Shown: positions 53,245 to 62,568, counted from the first letter of the stretch. The stretch is DNA of 64,000 bases from Gracilibacillus ureilyticus (GCF_900111195.1 NZ_FOGL01000001.1:1-64000), one strand, 5' to 3'. Made by a program: numbers and translations. Notes: generated by a model not told the origin, from the sequence alone.

Positions 53245-55268
53245 AAGGAAAGATTTTAAGTGAAAGATACAAATTATATAAGTTAATCGGCGGAGGCGGA
53301 ATGGCTAACGTCTACTTGGGGACAGACCTTATTTTAAAACGGGAAGTTGCAATTAAAGTTTTACGCCTGGAATATGCTGATGATGACGAATTTATTTCAA
53401 GGTTTCACCGTGAAGCACAGGCAGCTACCAGCTTGTCCCATCCAAATATTGTGAGCATATATGATGTGGGAGAAGAAGGGAATATTTATTATATTGTCAT
53501 GGAATACATTGATGGTATGACATTAAAACAGTATATCCAATTACATGCCCCACTGGAAGTTGAAGAAGTGATAGATATTATGAAGCAAATTACTTCAGGG
53601 ATTGCTCATGCACATGATAATGGGATCATCCATCGGGATATTAAACCCCAAAACATGTTAATTGATGAATATGGTTTAGTAAAGGTGACAGATTTCGGAA
53701 TTGCAACAGCTCTAAGTGCAACTGCTCTTACACAGACCAACTCAGTTCTTGGTTCCATACACTATCTCTCACCAGAGCAGGCAAGAGGAGTAAAAGCGAA
53801 TAATAAATCAGATATTTATTCATTAGGAATAGTTATGTTTGAACTGTTAACAGGTAATTTGCCATTCTCTGGTCAATCACCTGTATCTATTGCTTTGAAG
53901 CACATGCAGAGAGATATGCCGTCTGTTCATGAATGGAATCACTCTATTCCTCAATCTGTTGAGAATATCATTTTAATTGCAACAACAAAAGCTCCTTATC
54001 AAAGGTACCCAAATGCACATGATATGCTTGCTGCTCTTGATAATGCTCTTGACCCTGATCAGCAGGATGTTCCTAAATTTGTCCCTCAAATAGCAAATGA
54101 TGAGGATCAGACAAAAGCAATACCGATTGCACCAATAAAAAACATGAGTCAGGTAAACACAGATACAAGCAGAACAATGATACATAAGAAAAATGCGGAA
54201 AACAGTGAAGAAACTAACCCTAATGATGTTAAGAAAAAACGAAGCAAAAAAAGATTTATTATTTGGACCACCTCAATTGTTTTGGCTTTATTTGGAGCAT
54301 TTTTACTTGCATTATTTGTGTTTCCTAATCTCTTTCAACCGAAAGATGTTAAAATTCCTGATGTTAGCGGAATGAGTTTTGAAGAAGCAGAAGAAGTCTT
54401 AAGTGAGAATGGATTATTGGCTGCAAGGGAAGATGAGCACAATGAAGAAATTGAAGAAGGCGATGTTATTGAAACTGTCCCAGGTGCTGACCAGACAGTT
54501 AAGGAAGGCAGAGAGATTACTGTCATTGTAAGTTCCGGCCCACAAACAGTGGAAATGAAGGATTACATTGGGGAAGATTTTGAACAAACCAAATCATTAC
54601 TATTAGAAGCAGGGTTTAAAAATGTCATTGACTACGGGGTATTCCATGAAAAACCTGAAGGGGAAATAATATCACAACATCAGCCGGAAGCTGGATCTGA
54701 AGTGGTACCTGGCAGAACGTCGGTAATATTTGAAGTTAGTAAAGGCCAGGAAACATTCCGGTTAAACCGCTTAGTTGGAATGTCGGAAAGTGAAGCAGTG
54801 GACTATGTAAACAATAATGGTTTATCTGCTACTATTAATACAGCTTACCATGATGAAGTAAAAGAAGGGTATGTAATCGAACAAAGCCCTGCAGCCAGTT
54901 CTGAAGTGGTGGCTGGTGATGTTGTGACATTGACGATATCAAAAGGTCCGGATGAACCGGAACAGGTAACCCATACAGTAACTTTTACTGTTCCGTACAC
55001 TAATACGAATCAACAGAGCAATAATGGTGAGGATCCTGAGGGTGAAGAAGAAACGAAGCCTGAACCACAATCTGTCAGTATATATGTAGAAGATGTAAAT
55101 CACCGTATCCAGGAATTATATGATGAGGTAAAACTGATCACAGAGGATACACCGTTTGAAATTCATTTAACCATTGCCAGAGATGATAATGCCACATATA
55201 AGGTATTGCGGGATAATCAGTTATTAATTGAGAAGACGATAAAATATGAGGATGTAAAGGGTGAGTAA
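53238..55268 (+). CDS. prkC: PASTA-domain serine/threonine kinase PrkC
   Basis: PrkC senses muropeptides and cell-wall state and phosphorylates targets in growth, stationary phase and germination. The 676-residue protein has a kinase domain (glycine-rich IGGGGMANVY, Lys40, HRDIKPQN with Asp134, DFG), one membrane segment (about 339-362), three PASTA repeats (about 370-570) and a C-terminal extracellular domain. The start is TTG 53238 inside the end of prpC, giving MLEGKILSERY as in the family; the binding site is only GGTG, so translation is probably coupled to prpC. Confidence 0.94.
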   Translation: MLEGKILSERYKLYKLIGGGGMANVYLGTDLILKREVAIKVLRLEYADDDEFISRFHREAQAATSLSHPNIVSIYDVGEEGNIYYIVMEYIDGMTLKQYIQLHAPLEVEEVIDIMKQITSGIAHAHDNGIIHRDIKPQNMLIDEYGLVKVTDFGIATALSATALTQTNSVLGSIHYLSPEQARGVKANNKSDIYSLGIVMFELLTGNLPFSGQSPVSIALKHMQRDMPSVHEWNHSIPQSVENIILIATTKAPYQRYPNAHDMLAALDNALDPDQQDVPKFVPQIANDEDQTKAIPIAPIKNMSQVNTDTSRTMIHKKNAENSEETNPNDVKKKRSKKRFIIWTTSIVLALFGAFLLALFVFPNLFQPKDVKIPDVSGMSFEEAEEVLSENGLLAAREDEHNEEIEEGDVIETVPGADQTVKEGREITVIVSSGPQTVEMKDYIGEDFEQTKSLLLEAGFKNVIDYGVFHEKPEGEIISQHQPEAGSEVVPGRTSVIFEVSKGQETFRLNRLVGMSESEAVDYVNNNGLSATINTAYHDEVKEGYVIEQSPAASSEVVAGDVVTLTISKGPDEPEQVTHTVTFTVPYTNTNQQSNNGEDPEGEEETKPEPQSVSIYVEDVNHRIQELYDEVKLITEDTPFEIHLTIARDDNATYKVLRDNQLLIEKTIKYEDVKGE

Positions 55269-56150
55269 ATGCCAAAAGGAAGAATTATTAAAGCACTAAG
55301 CGGTTTTTACTATATTATCTATAATGGTGAAATGATTCAATGCCGTGGTAGAGGTGTTTTCCGGCAAAGAAAGGTTTCCCCGCTTGTAGGAGATTTTGTC
55401 GAATTTGAATTTAGTGGTCAAAAAGAAGGCTACATTTTGTCTATTGAAGAGCGAGTTAATGAACTCGTTCGTCCGCCGATTGCGAACGTCGATCAGGCAA
55501 TAATTGTTGCTTCACTTAAAGAACCTGATTTGAGTTTAAACTTATTGGATAAGTTTCTTGTGATGGTTGAAGCAAACTCCATTAGACCTTTATTATTTTT
55601 TACGAAGAAAGACCTCCTGAATGAGGAAGAAACAGAAATTTTACAGAGAAAGTTGTCTTATTACAGCGACATAGGATATTCCATCCGTTTCCTATCAACA
55701 AAGACAGATGATATAGCTGACCATATTGCCACATTTGTAGACGGTAAGGTTTCTGTGTTTGCAGGACAGTCTGGTGTCGGAAAATCCTCTCTGTTAAATG
55801 CACTGGTTCCGGATCTGGAACTGGAAACAAATCAAATATCAGAAAGTCTTGGCAGGGGAAAACATACGACCAGACATGTGGAGCTGATCCCGTTCAAACA
55901 AGGTCTTATTGCCGATACACCAGGTTTCAGTGCACTAGACTTTGCAGAACTTGAATTGGAAATGCTGCCAGATTGTTTTCCTGAATTTACTGAACGTAAA
56001 TCAGAGTGTAAATTCAGGGGCTGCATGCATCTGAAAGAACCTAAATGTGCAGTAAAAGAAGCAGTAGCAAAAGATGAAATACTAGAAGAACGGTACAATA
56101 ATTATGTACAATTTGTTGAAGAAATAAAACAGAGAAAGCCGAGGTATTAA
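55269..56150 (+). CDS. rsgA: Ribosome small-subunit GTPase RsgA (CpgA)
   Basis: RsgA is a circularly permuted GTPase that checks late 30S assembly; in B. subtilis it is linked to PrkC. The 293-residue protein has an OB-fold N-terminus, G4 (FFTKKDL) before G1 (GQSGVGKSSLLN) and G3 (DTPGF), and a C-terminal zinc-binding Cys-His cluster (CKFRGCMHLKEPKC). It directly abuts the prkC stop codon. Confidence 0.95.
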   Translation: MPKGRIIKALSGFYYIIYNGEMIQCRGRGVFRQRKVSPLVGDFVEFEFSGQKEGYILSIEERVNELVRPPIANVDQAIIVASLKEPDLSLNLLDKFLVMVEANSIRPLLFFTKKDLLNEEETEILQRKLSYYSDIGYSIRFLSTKTDDIADHIATFVDGKVSVFAGQSGVGKSSLLNALVPDLELETNQISESLGRGKHTTRHVELIPFKQGLIADTPGFSALDFAELELEMLPDCFPEFTERKSECKFRGCMHLKEPKCAVKEAVAKDEILEERYNNYVQFVEEIKQRKPRY

Positions 56151-56152
56151 TC

Positions 56153-56803
56153 ATGACAACAAAAATCGCACCATCAATATTATCTGCCGACTTTAGTATA
56201 TTGCGGGAAGAGATCCTGGAAGTAGTTGAGGCTGGAGCCGATTATCTTCACATCGATGTAATGGATGGGCACTATGTACCTAACATAACAATTGGACCTT
56301 TAGTAGTGAAGTCTATTCGTCCCGTGACTCCAATTGTTTTTGATGTACATCTAATGATCGAAAATGCTGACAAGTATATACCTGAATTTGCTAATGCAGG
56401 GGCAGATATTATCACTGTACATGTTGAATCATGTCCTCACTTGCACAGAACGATCCACTTAATAAAGGAAACAGGAAAAAAAGCAGGTATTGTAATTAAC
56501 CCTGCAACTCCTGTTGAAATGATCAAACCAGTGTTGCATCATATAGATTTAGTCTTATTTATGACGGTTAATCCAGGATTTGGCGGGCAGGAGTTTATAC
56601 CTGAAGTTTTAGAGAAAGTAAAGCAAGCTGCTATCTGGAGAAAAGAGATGGACTTATCATTTGAAATAGAAGTTGATGGCGGAGTAAACCAGCATACAGC
56701 AAAATTATGTAAGGAAGCAGGGGTAGATATACTGGTAGCTGGAAGTGCAATCTTTAATGAAGAGAACCGGAAAAAAGCAATGGACACTATTAGAAATGCA
56801 TAG
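56153..56803 (+). CDS. rpe: Ribulose-phosphate 3-epimerase
   Basis: Rpe interconverts ribulose 5-phosphate and xylulose 5-phosphate in the pentose phosphate pathway. The 216-residue TIM-barrel protein has APSILSADF at the start, the metal and catalytic motifs HIDVMDGHYVPN and FDVHLMIE, and VNPGFGGQEFIPE. It lies two bases behind rsgA. Confidence 0.96.
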   Translation: MTTKIAPSILSADFSILREEILEVVEAGADYLHIDVMDGHYVPNITIGPLVVKSIRPVTPIVFDVHLMIENADKYIPEFANAGADIITVHVESCPHLHRTIHLIKETGKKAGIVINPATPVEMIKPVLHHIDLVLFMTVNPGFGGQEFIPEVLEKVKQAAIWRKEMDLSFEIEVDGGVNQHTAKLCKEAGVDILVAGSAIFNEENRKKAMDTIRNA

Positions 56804-56826
56804 TCTGTATGAAAGGGCAAGTTAAG

Positions 56827-57480
56827 ATGAGAATTGGGATTGTTGCAGGTGGTCCGGAAAGATCTCTGGCTGAACTGACAGAATATAAAGAAATGATTGA
56901 TTTGTGGATCGGCGCGGACAGAGGTACTGCCTATATTATGAAACATCAGCTTACCTTACATATTGCTGTAGGGGATTTTGATTCAGTTACTGAAACAGAA
57001 TTAGCAAGCATACGCATGCATGCACAGCAGTTTGATCAATTTCCTGCAGAAAAAGATGAAACAGATTTGGAGATAGCTGTCCGTATCGCATTAACTCACT
57101 CTCCAGATGAGATCTATTTATTTGGTGTAACAGGCGGAAGGCTCGATCATGAATTGGTTAATGTTCAGTTATTATATCAATTAGTCAGTAAAGGCATAAA
57201 AGCAGCTATTATTGACAATACGAATCAATTATCCTTACATTTACCCGGAGTTCATACTGTCAGGAAAGAAGCGAACAACCAGTATATCTCATTTTTACCT
57301 TTTACTCACCATGTTGGCGGGCTAACTTTGACTGGTTTTTATTATCCTCTTGAAAACAAAACTATTGAATGGGGGGCAACTCTTTGTATCTCTAATCAAA
57401 TAATTAATAACTATGGTACTTTTTCTTTTGACGATGGCATATTAATAATGATAAAGAGTATCGAACCATTCAAGAAGTAA
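56827..57480 (+). CDS. thiN: Thiamine pyrophosphokinase
   Basis: ThiN (YloS) makes thiamine diphosphate from thiamine and ATP. The 217-residue protein has the family motifs VAGGPER, WIGADRGTAY, AVGDFDSV, DETDLEIA and FGVTGGRLDHEL. ATG 56827 gives the family N-terminus MRIGIVAGGP; an upstream ATG 56809 adds six residues, and the GAAAGGGC binding site suits 56827 better. It is five to twenty bases behind rpe. Confidence 0.9.
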   Translation: MRIGIVAGGPERSLAELTEYKEMIDLWIGADRGTAYIMKHQLTLHIAVGDFDSVTETELASIRMHAQQFDQFPAEKDETDLEIAVRIALTHSPDEIYLFGVTGGRLDHELVNVQLLYQLVSKGIKAAIIDNTNQLSLHLPGVHTVRKEANNQYISFLPFTHHVGGLTLTGFYYPLENKTIEWGATLCISNQIINNYGTFSFDDGILIMIKSIEPFKK

Positions 57481-57574
57481 ATGTTGACTGAGTTTCAGCA
57501 ATTATAGCGATAATATATCCATTTTATCAGCTAGTCTTGAAAGTATGTTTCTTTACATGGTGAGGAGGGGTATG

Positions 57575-57655
57575 ATGAAATTCTATACAATTAAGCTCCC
57601 GAAATTTATTGGCGGATTTATCCGGGCGTTATTAGGGTCAGGGAGCAAGAAGTGA
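57575..57655 (+). CDS. spoVM: SpoVM, 26-residue spore morphogenesis peptide
   Basis: SpoVM is an amphipathic peptide that recognises the convex forespore membrane and anchors SpoIVA for coat assembly. The translation MKFYTIKLPKFIGGFIRAL ends in LGSGSKK, nearly the same as B. subtilis SpoVM, including the proline that shapes the helix; length is also 26. GAGGAGGGG (57562-57570) is a strong binding site suited to ATG 57575; the in-frame ATG 57572 is too close. Expression should be SigE-dependent, but I find no convincing SigE promoter in 57481-57560. Confidence 0.95.
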   Translation: MKFYTIKLPKFIGGFIRALLGSGSKK

Positions 57656-57684
57656 TCTCTCAATTCATTGGCAAGGAAATATAG

Positions 57685-57717
57685 AAAAAAGCTCCTAAAT
57701 GATATAGGAGCTTTTTT
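57685..57717. terminator. Bidirectional terminator between spoVM and rpmB
   Basis: AAAAAAGCTCCTA (57685-57697) pairs perfectly with TAGGAGCTTTTTT (57705-57717), loop AATGATA. A-run and T-run flank it, so it can serve the convergent genes on both strands. Confidence 0.92.
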
Positions 57718-57731
57718 CTAACTAATTATTA

Positions 57732-57920
57732 TTATACGCGTTCTACTTTTCCGGATTTAAGCGCACGAGCTGAAACATACACGCGTTTTGGTTTTCCATC
57801 AACCATAATTCTAACTTTTTGTACGTTAGCTTTCCATTTACGCTTGCTTGAATTCATAGCGTGTGAACGGCTATTTCCTGCAGTCGTTTTGCGTCCTGTT
57901 ACTACACATTTACGTCCCAT
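57732..57920 (-). CDS. rpmB: 50S ribosomal protein L28
   Basis: The 62-residue protein is nearly identical in pattern to B. subtilis L28 ([47 protein letters not shown]). It has a single Cys, so it is the zinc-independent type. The binding site GGTAGGAGGG is on the minus strand before the ATG. A lone minus-strand rpmB between spoVM and yloU is the usual bacillus arrangement. Confidence 0.97.
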   Translation of the reverse strand: MGRKCVVTGRKTTAGNSRSHAMNSSKRKWKANVQKVRIMVDGKPKRVYVSARALKSGKVERV

Positions 57921-57966
57921 AGTTTTATTCCCTCCTACCTAACACTAACTCTATACATACTTATAT

Positions 57967-57995
57967 AATTTATCATAGTTCGGGTTATAATGCAA
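57967..57995 (-). promoter_or_regulatory. Sigma-A promoter of rpmB
   Basis: On the minus strand TTGCAT (complement of 57990-57995), a 17-base spacer and TAAATT (complement of 57967-57972) preceded by TGA. It lies about 45 bases before the rpmB start. The remaining gap to yloU (57996-58233) is AT-rich with a TTGACA at 58196-58201 too close to the yloU start to be its -35; I see no other clear signal. Confidence 0.65.
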
Positions 57996-58233
57996 TTTAT
58001 TCTCAGATATTTTTTGGCATTGATTAATTTTTATGTTAAATTCCTGTTAGTATAAGTAATACTAATATGAAAGAATGGTATAGACAGTAGTAGCTTGACA
58101 GAAAGCAATTTTTCATACATTCTATAATGGATAAGATTCTTTTCATCATTAACTAATTTCGCGCAATTTGCTTAATATTAAAGAAGATACTTGTGTTGAC
58201 ATAATCCAGACGAATTCATAGGAGGTTTTAGAT

Positions 58234-58596
58234 ATGTCGATAGAATTAATTACAAGTGATGGTCATGTAACGATAACAAATGAAGTTATTGCTACAGTCG
58301 CTGGTGGAGCTGCAATAGAATGTTACGGTATTGTTGGCATGGCATCCAAAAATCAATTGCGGGATGGCATTGCAGAAATTCTTCGTAAAGAGAATTTTTC
58401 AAAAGGAATTGTTGTAAGACAAGATGCAGAAGATATACATATCGACATGTATATTATTGTCAGCTATGGAACGAAAATATCTGAAGTAGCACACAATGTA
58501 CAGTCACAAGTAAAATATAACCTTGAAAAAATATTAGGTCTTCATATAAAATCAATTAATATTTTCATTCAGGGTGTACGAGTAAGTCAAGATTAG
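58234..58596 (+). CDS. yloU: Asp23/Gls24 family protein YloU
   Basis: This 120-residue protein belongs to the Asp23/Gls24 family (envelope-stress-associated in staphylococci). It has ITNEVIATVAGGAAIECYGIVGM at the N-terminus and the C-terminal GVRVS. Molecular function in bacilli is unknown. It is upstream of fakA, as in most Firmicutes, and AGGAGG is the binding site. Confidence 0.9.
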   Translation: MSIELITSDGHVTITNEVIATVAGGAAIECYGIVGMASKNQLRDGIAEILRKENFSKGIVVRQDAEDIHIDMYIIVSYGTKISEVAHNVQSQVKYNLEKILGLHIKSINIFIQGVRVSQD

Positions 58597-58612
58597 AGGG
58601 AGGAAGTCTGAA

Positions 58613-60268
58613 GTGACATTAAAAAAGATTAATGGGGCGACTTTTGCTCGGATGGTGCTAGCTGGTGCAAATCATTTGTCGAATAATGCAGATAAAATAG
58701 ATGCACTGAATGTTTTCCCGGTACCTGATGGGGATACTGGAACAAACATGAATTTATCGATTACATCAGGAGCAAACGAAGTAAAAAAAGTGATGAATGA
58801 ATCTGTTACCGTTGTAGCTAACGCATTTGCAAAAGGATTGTTAATGGGTGCGAGGGGAAACTCTGGTGTTATTTTGTCCCAATTATTTCGCGGTTTCGCA
58901 AGGGGATTAGAGGGAAAAGAAGAGTTAGATATTGAAGGTTTCGTTTCAGCACTGGACAGCGGAGTTAAAACTGCCTATAAAGCTGTAATGAAACCAGTAG
59001 AAGGTACGATCTTAACTGTAGCAAAAGATACTGCTGCGGATGCTAGTGAGTTAGCTAAATCTGAAACTGACCTTGATTCGTTTATGGAGAAGGTTTTACA
59101 AGCATCGAGAAAATCACTCAAGAGAACACCTGATTTACTTCCTGTTCTAAAAGAAGTAGGTGTTGTGGATAGCGGGGGTCAAGGCTTAGTTGTTATATAT
59201 GAAGGTTTCCTTGCAGGATTAAGAGGTGAGGAACTGCCGGAGAATGTAGCCGATACGATGGATCTTGAAGACCTTGTTCATGCGGAGCATCATAAACAGG
59301 CCCAAGGCTTTATGAATACAGATGAAATTGAATTTGGTTACTGTACAGAATTTATGGTTCGATTTGAAGAGGATAAATTGAAGCAGCATCCATATGATGA
59401 AGCTGCTTTCCGGGAGGAACTTAGCAATCACGGCGACTCATTGCTGGTGGTGTCAGATGATGAAATCGTAAAAGTTCACATTCATGCAGAATACCCTGGT
59501 GATGTATTTAATTTAGGGCAAAGGTATGGAAGTTTTATTAACTTAAAAGTAGAGAACATGCGTGAACAGCATTCTAACATAGTTAATAAGGAACAGAATA
59601 GTAAGAAAAAAGCTTTCGGAATTGTGACAGTTGCTATGGGCGATGGAATAACCGAACTGTTTAAAAGTCTTGGTGCAACGGTAGTCATTCAGGGTGGACA
59701 AACTATGAATCCTAGTACTCAGGATTTAGCTGATGCGATCAGTCAAACTAATGCTGAGAATGTTATTGTTTTACCAAATAATAAAAACATAGTGATGGCT
59801 GCTGAGCAAGCCGCAGAATTATCTGAAGTAAATGTTGTGGTCGTACCAACTAAAACGATTCCACAAGGAATGGCAGCTTTATTAGTATATAATCCTGATA
59901 CAAACCTGGATGAAAATAAAGCACAGATGGAGGAAGCAAGTAAAGCAGTAAAAACAGGACAAGTTACTTATGCGGTAAGAGACACACAAATTGACGGATT
60001 GAACATCCAAAATGGACATTACATGGGACTTGCCGATGGAAAAATAAAAACAACTGATCCTAAGCAGCTGGAAGTAGTTAAGGCCCTTCTTAATGAAATG
60101 GTAGATGGGGATGAGGATGAGATTATTACAATTTTACGTGGAGAAGGCACAACAGACAATGAAGAATCAGAAATCGTTTCATTCATAGAAAATCAATATC
60201 CGGACATAGAGGTAGAAGTACATCACGGAAATCAACCAATCTATTCATATATATTCTCGATTGAATAA
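58613..60268 (+). CDS. fakA: Fatty acid kinase subunit FakA (YloV, DhaL-like)
   Basis: FakA phosphorylates fatty acids carried by FakB proteins, so exogenous fatty acids can enter phospholipid synthesis. The 551-residue protein has an N-terminal Dak2/DhaL ATP-binding domain (about 10-200) with VFPVPDGDTGTNM and MGARGNSGVILSQ, a middle domain and a C-terminal DegV-like domain. The start is GTG 58613 with GAGGGAGG upstream. In B. subtilis sdaAB and sdaAA follow; here recG follows a terminator. A fakB gene is not in view. Confidence 0.92.
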   Translation: MTLKKINGATFARMVLAGANHLSNNADKIDALNVFPVPDGDTGTNMNLSITSGANEVKKVMNESVTVVANAFAKGLLMGARGNSGVILSQLFRGFARGLEGKEELDIEGFVSALDSGVKTAYKAVMKPVEGTILTVAKDTAADASELAKSETDLDSFMEKVLQASRKSLKRTPDLLPVLKEVGVVDSGGQGLVVIYEGFLAGLRGEELPENVADTMDLEDLVHAEHHKQAQGFMNTDEIEFGYCTEFMVRFEEDKLKQHPYDEAAFREELSNHGDSLLVVSDDEIVKVHIHAEYPGDVFNLGQRYGSFINLKVENMREQHSNIVNKEQNSKKKAFGIVTVAMGDGITELFKSLGATVVIQGGQTMNPSTQDLADAISQTNAENVIVLPNNKNIVMAAEQAAELSEVNVVVVPTKTIPQGMAALLVYNPDTNLDENKAQMEEASKAVKTGQVTYAVRDTQIDGLNIQNGHYMGLADGKIKTTDPKQLEVVKALLNEMVDGDEDEIITILRGEGTTDNEESEIVSFIENQYPDIEVEVHHGNQPIYSYIFSIE

Positions 60269-60272
60269 TTCG

Positions 60273-60303
60273 AAGCTCTATCTAATACAGATAGAGCTTT
60301 CTT
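60273..60303 (+). terminator. Intrinsic terminator after fakA
   Basis: AAGCTCTATCT (60273-60283) pairs with AGATAGAGCTT (60289-60299) around a 5-base loop, followed by a short T-rich tail. Confidence 0.8.
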
Positions 60304-60395
60304 ATCATATTTAAAATTTATAAATTGTACACTGATCTTGAGCGGTATATAACCATATATTTTTTATTTGTAATAAGGCAGAAAGGGGGATGGTA

Positions 60396-62429
60396 ATGTT
60401 GGAGAAATCCATTCAGGATGTTAAAGGGATTGGTCCTAAAATGTATGAAAAACTTGCCGAAATGGGAATAACAACACTAGAAGATTTGCTCTACTATTTT
60501 CCCAACCGTTATGATCATTATGAACAAAAGCCACTTCATGATTTAATTCATGAAGAAAAAGTTACGATCGCCGGACAAGTCATACAGGAACCGGTTGTAC
60601 AATATTATAATAGAAAGAGATCAAGATTGACTGTGTCTATCCGGGTGGATGGTGCGGTTGTAAAAGGAGTGCTTTTCAATAGAGCGTATGCTAAGAATCA
60701 TTTCACCCCAGGGGAAGTGGTCACAGTTAGCGGGAAATGGGACCAGCACAGATTACAAGTGACGATTGATCAATACCAAAAGGGTACAGTAGAAAATAAT
60801 AGCCCAATTACTCCAATATACCCATTGAAAGGCGATATTAAAAACAACCAAGTGATTAAGATTATTTCACAGACAATAGATGAAACACTTAATACTGTGG
60901 AAGAGTTTTTACCAGAACAATTTATTGAGAATTACCGACTGCCAACAAGGAGAGATGCAATTAAACAAATTCACTTTCCGGATAATTTCACGAGCTTAAA
61001 ACATGCAAAACGCCGATTTGTCTACGAAGAATTATTAATCTTCCAATTAAAAATGCAATTATTCCGCAAGAAAACGAAAGAAGCAACAACCGGAAACGCC
61101 CAAAAATATGATAAAGAAAAAGTGAATCATTTAATTAAGCAACTTCCATTCACTTTAACAAATGCGCAAATAAAGAGTTTAAAGGAAATTCTGCGAGATT
61201 TGGAGTCCCCTCACCGAATGAACCGATTATTGCAGGGAGATGTAGGTTCAGGGAAGACAGCAGTAGCTATCGTCAGCCTATTTGCTTCTGTGACTGCTGG
61301 AAAACAAGCTGCATTTATGGTGCCAACTGAAATTTTAGCAGAGCAGCATGAACATTCATTACAATCTATTCTTCCAGCTAATATACGAATTGCTCGGTTA
61401 ACCGGATCGGTGAAAGGTAAAAAGAGAAAAGAAATAATACAGAAATTAGCAGACGGAGAGATCGATGTTATTATCGGCACACATGCGCTTATTCAGGATG
61501 ATGTGTATTTTGCTAATTTAGGTTATGTAATTATTGATGAACAGCACCGATTTGGTGTGAACCAAAGAAATACATTGAAAGAAAAAGGAATCCTGGCAGA
61601 TATTCTTTTTATGACTGCAACACCTATTCCGCGTACTTTATCGATTACAGCGTTTGGTGATATGGATGTATCCAAAATTGATGAAATGCCAAAAGGCAGA
61701 AAAACTGTCGAGACATACTGGGTGAAGCATAATATGCTGAATCGGATCCTTTCTTTTATCTATAAAGAATTAAAAAATGGATCTCAGGCATATGTTGTCT
61801 GCCCGTTAATTGAGGAATCAGATAAACTGGATATACAGAATGCAATCGATTTATTTATGCAATTACAGGAAGCACTCCGGGGAAAAGTAAGAGTAGGACT
61901 AATGCATGGAAGGCTATCAAACGAAGAAAAAGAACAAGTAATGGCTGATTTCACTTCCAATCAGATTCAGCTTTTAGTTTCTACTACCGTAGTGGAAGTA
62001 GGTGTGAACGTTCCTAATGCGACAATTATGATGATACAGGATGCTGACCGTTTTGGTTTATCGCAATTGCACCAATTGAGAGGAAGGGTCGGCAGAGGGG
62101 AGAAACAGAGTTACTGTATCTTAGTAGCTGATCCTAAAGGTGATACTGGTAAAGAGAGAATGAGAATTATGACGGAAACCACAGATGGATTTATTTTAGC
62201 AGAAAAGGACCTGGAGTTACGGGGACCTGGTGATGTTTTTGGTGTGAAACAGAGCGGGGTTCCGGAATTTAAAGTTGCTGATCTGGTTCATGACTACAGA
62301 GCACTGGAAACAGCTCGCAACGATGCAATGGATATTGTAATGAACAAAAGGTGGAAAGAGCCTGAATTTAGCAGGTTGTTTCAGTTCTTGAAAAAAGAGT
62401 TTTCTATGTTCGATGATTTATTAAATTAG
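60396..62429 (+). CDS. recG: ATP-dependent DNA helicase RecG
   Basis: RecG remodels stalled replication forks and recombination junctions. The 677-residue protein has an N-terminal wedge/OB domain (about 60-150), Walker A GDVGSGKTAVA, the DEQH box, FMTATPIPRTL, a helicase C-terminal domain with RGRVGRG and the TRG motif region near the end. ATG 60396 is chosen over 60390 because GAAAGGGGGA gives proper spacing to it. It is the sole gene between the fakA terminator and the fapR promoter. Confidence 0.95.
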   Translation: MLEKSIQDVKGIGPKMYEKLAEMGITTLEDLLYYFPNRYDHYEQKPLHDLIHEEKVTIAGQVIQEPVVQYYNRKRSRLTVSIRVDGAVVKGVLFNRAYAKNHFTPGEVVTVSGKWDQHRLQVTIDQYQKGTVENNSPITPIYPLKGDIKNNQVIKIISQTIDETLNTVEEFLPEQFIENYRLPTRRDAIKQIHFPDNFTSLKHAKRRFVYEELLIFQLKMQLFRKKTKEATTGNAQKYDKEKVNHLIKQLPFTLTNAQIKSLKEILRDLESPHRMNRLLQGDVGSGKTAVAIVSLFASVTAGKQAAFMVPTEILAEQHEHSLQSILPANIRIARLTGSVKGKKRKEIIQKLADGEIDVIIGTHALIQDDVYFANLGYVIIDEQHRFGVNQRNTLKEKGILADILFMTATPIPRTLSITAFGDMDVSKIDEMPKGRKTVETYWVKHNMLNRILSFIYKELKNGSQAYVVCPLIEESDKLDIQNAIDLFMQLQEALRGKVRVGLMHGRLSNEEKEQVMADFTSNQIQLLVSTTVVEVGVNVPNATIMMIQDADRFGLSQLHQLRGRVGRGEKQSYCILVADPKGDTGKERMRIMTETTDGFILAEKDLELRGPGDVFGVKQSGVPEFKVADLVHDYRALETARNDAMDIVMNKRWKEPEFSRLFQFLKKEFSMFDDLLN

Positions 62430-62435
62430 ATTTAC

Positions 62436-62464
62436 TTGCATATTTACTTTCCATATTATATATT
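62436..62464 (+). promoter_or_regulatory. Promoter of fapR-plsX
   Basis: TTGCAT (62436-62441), a 17-base spacer and TATATT (62459-62464). The FapR operator begins four bases after the -10, so it covers the likely transcription start. Confidence 0.7.
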
Positions 62465-62467
62465 ACT

Positions 62468-62485
62468 ATTAGTACCTAGTCATAA
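62468..62485 (+). promoter_or_regulatory. FapR operator
   Basis: ATTAGTACCTAGTCATAA (62468-62485) matches the FapR box, an imperfect inverted repeat centred on TTAGTACCT-N-TA. It is placed for autoregulation of fapR and control of plsX and the fab genes that normally follow. Malonyl-CoA releases FapR in B. subtilis. Confidence 0.85.
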
Positions 62486-62568
62486 GTTATCTACAGGGAT
62501 AAACATTGGGCTCCCTGGCTGATTGAGTTCTCACTTTATGATGTTCAACTAATTGGATGGTGTTTCGG

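Noticed and set aside
57481-57560. SigE promoter of spoVM
   Set aside because: SigE control is expected from B. subtilis, but no pair of hexamers with correct spacing is convincing in this stretch.
58196-58201. TTGACA as -35 of yloU
   Set aside because: A -10 at the right distance would fall on the yloU ribosome binding site (AGGAGG), so the hexamer is probably chance.
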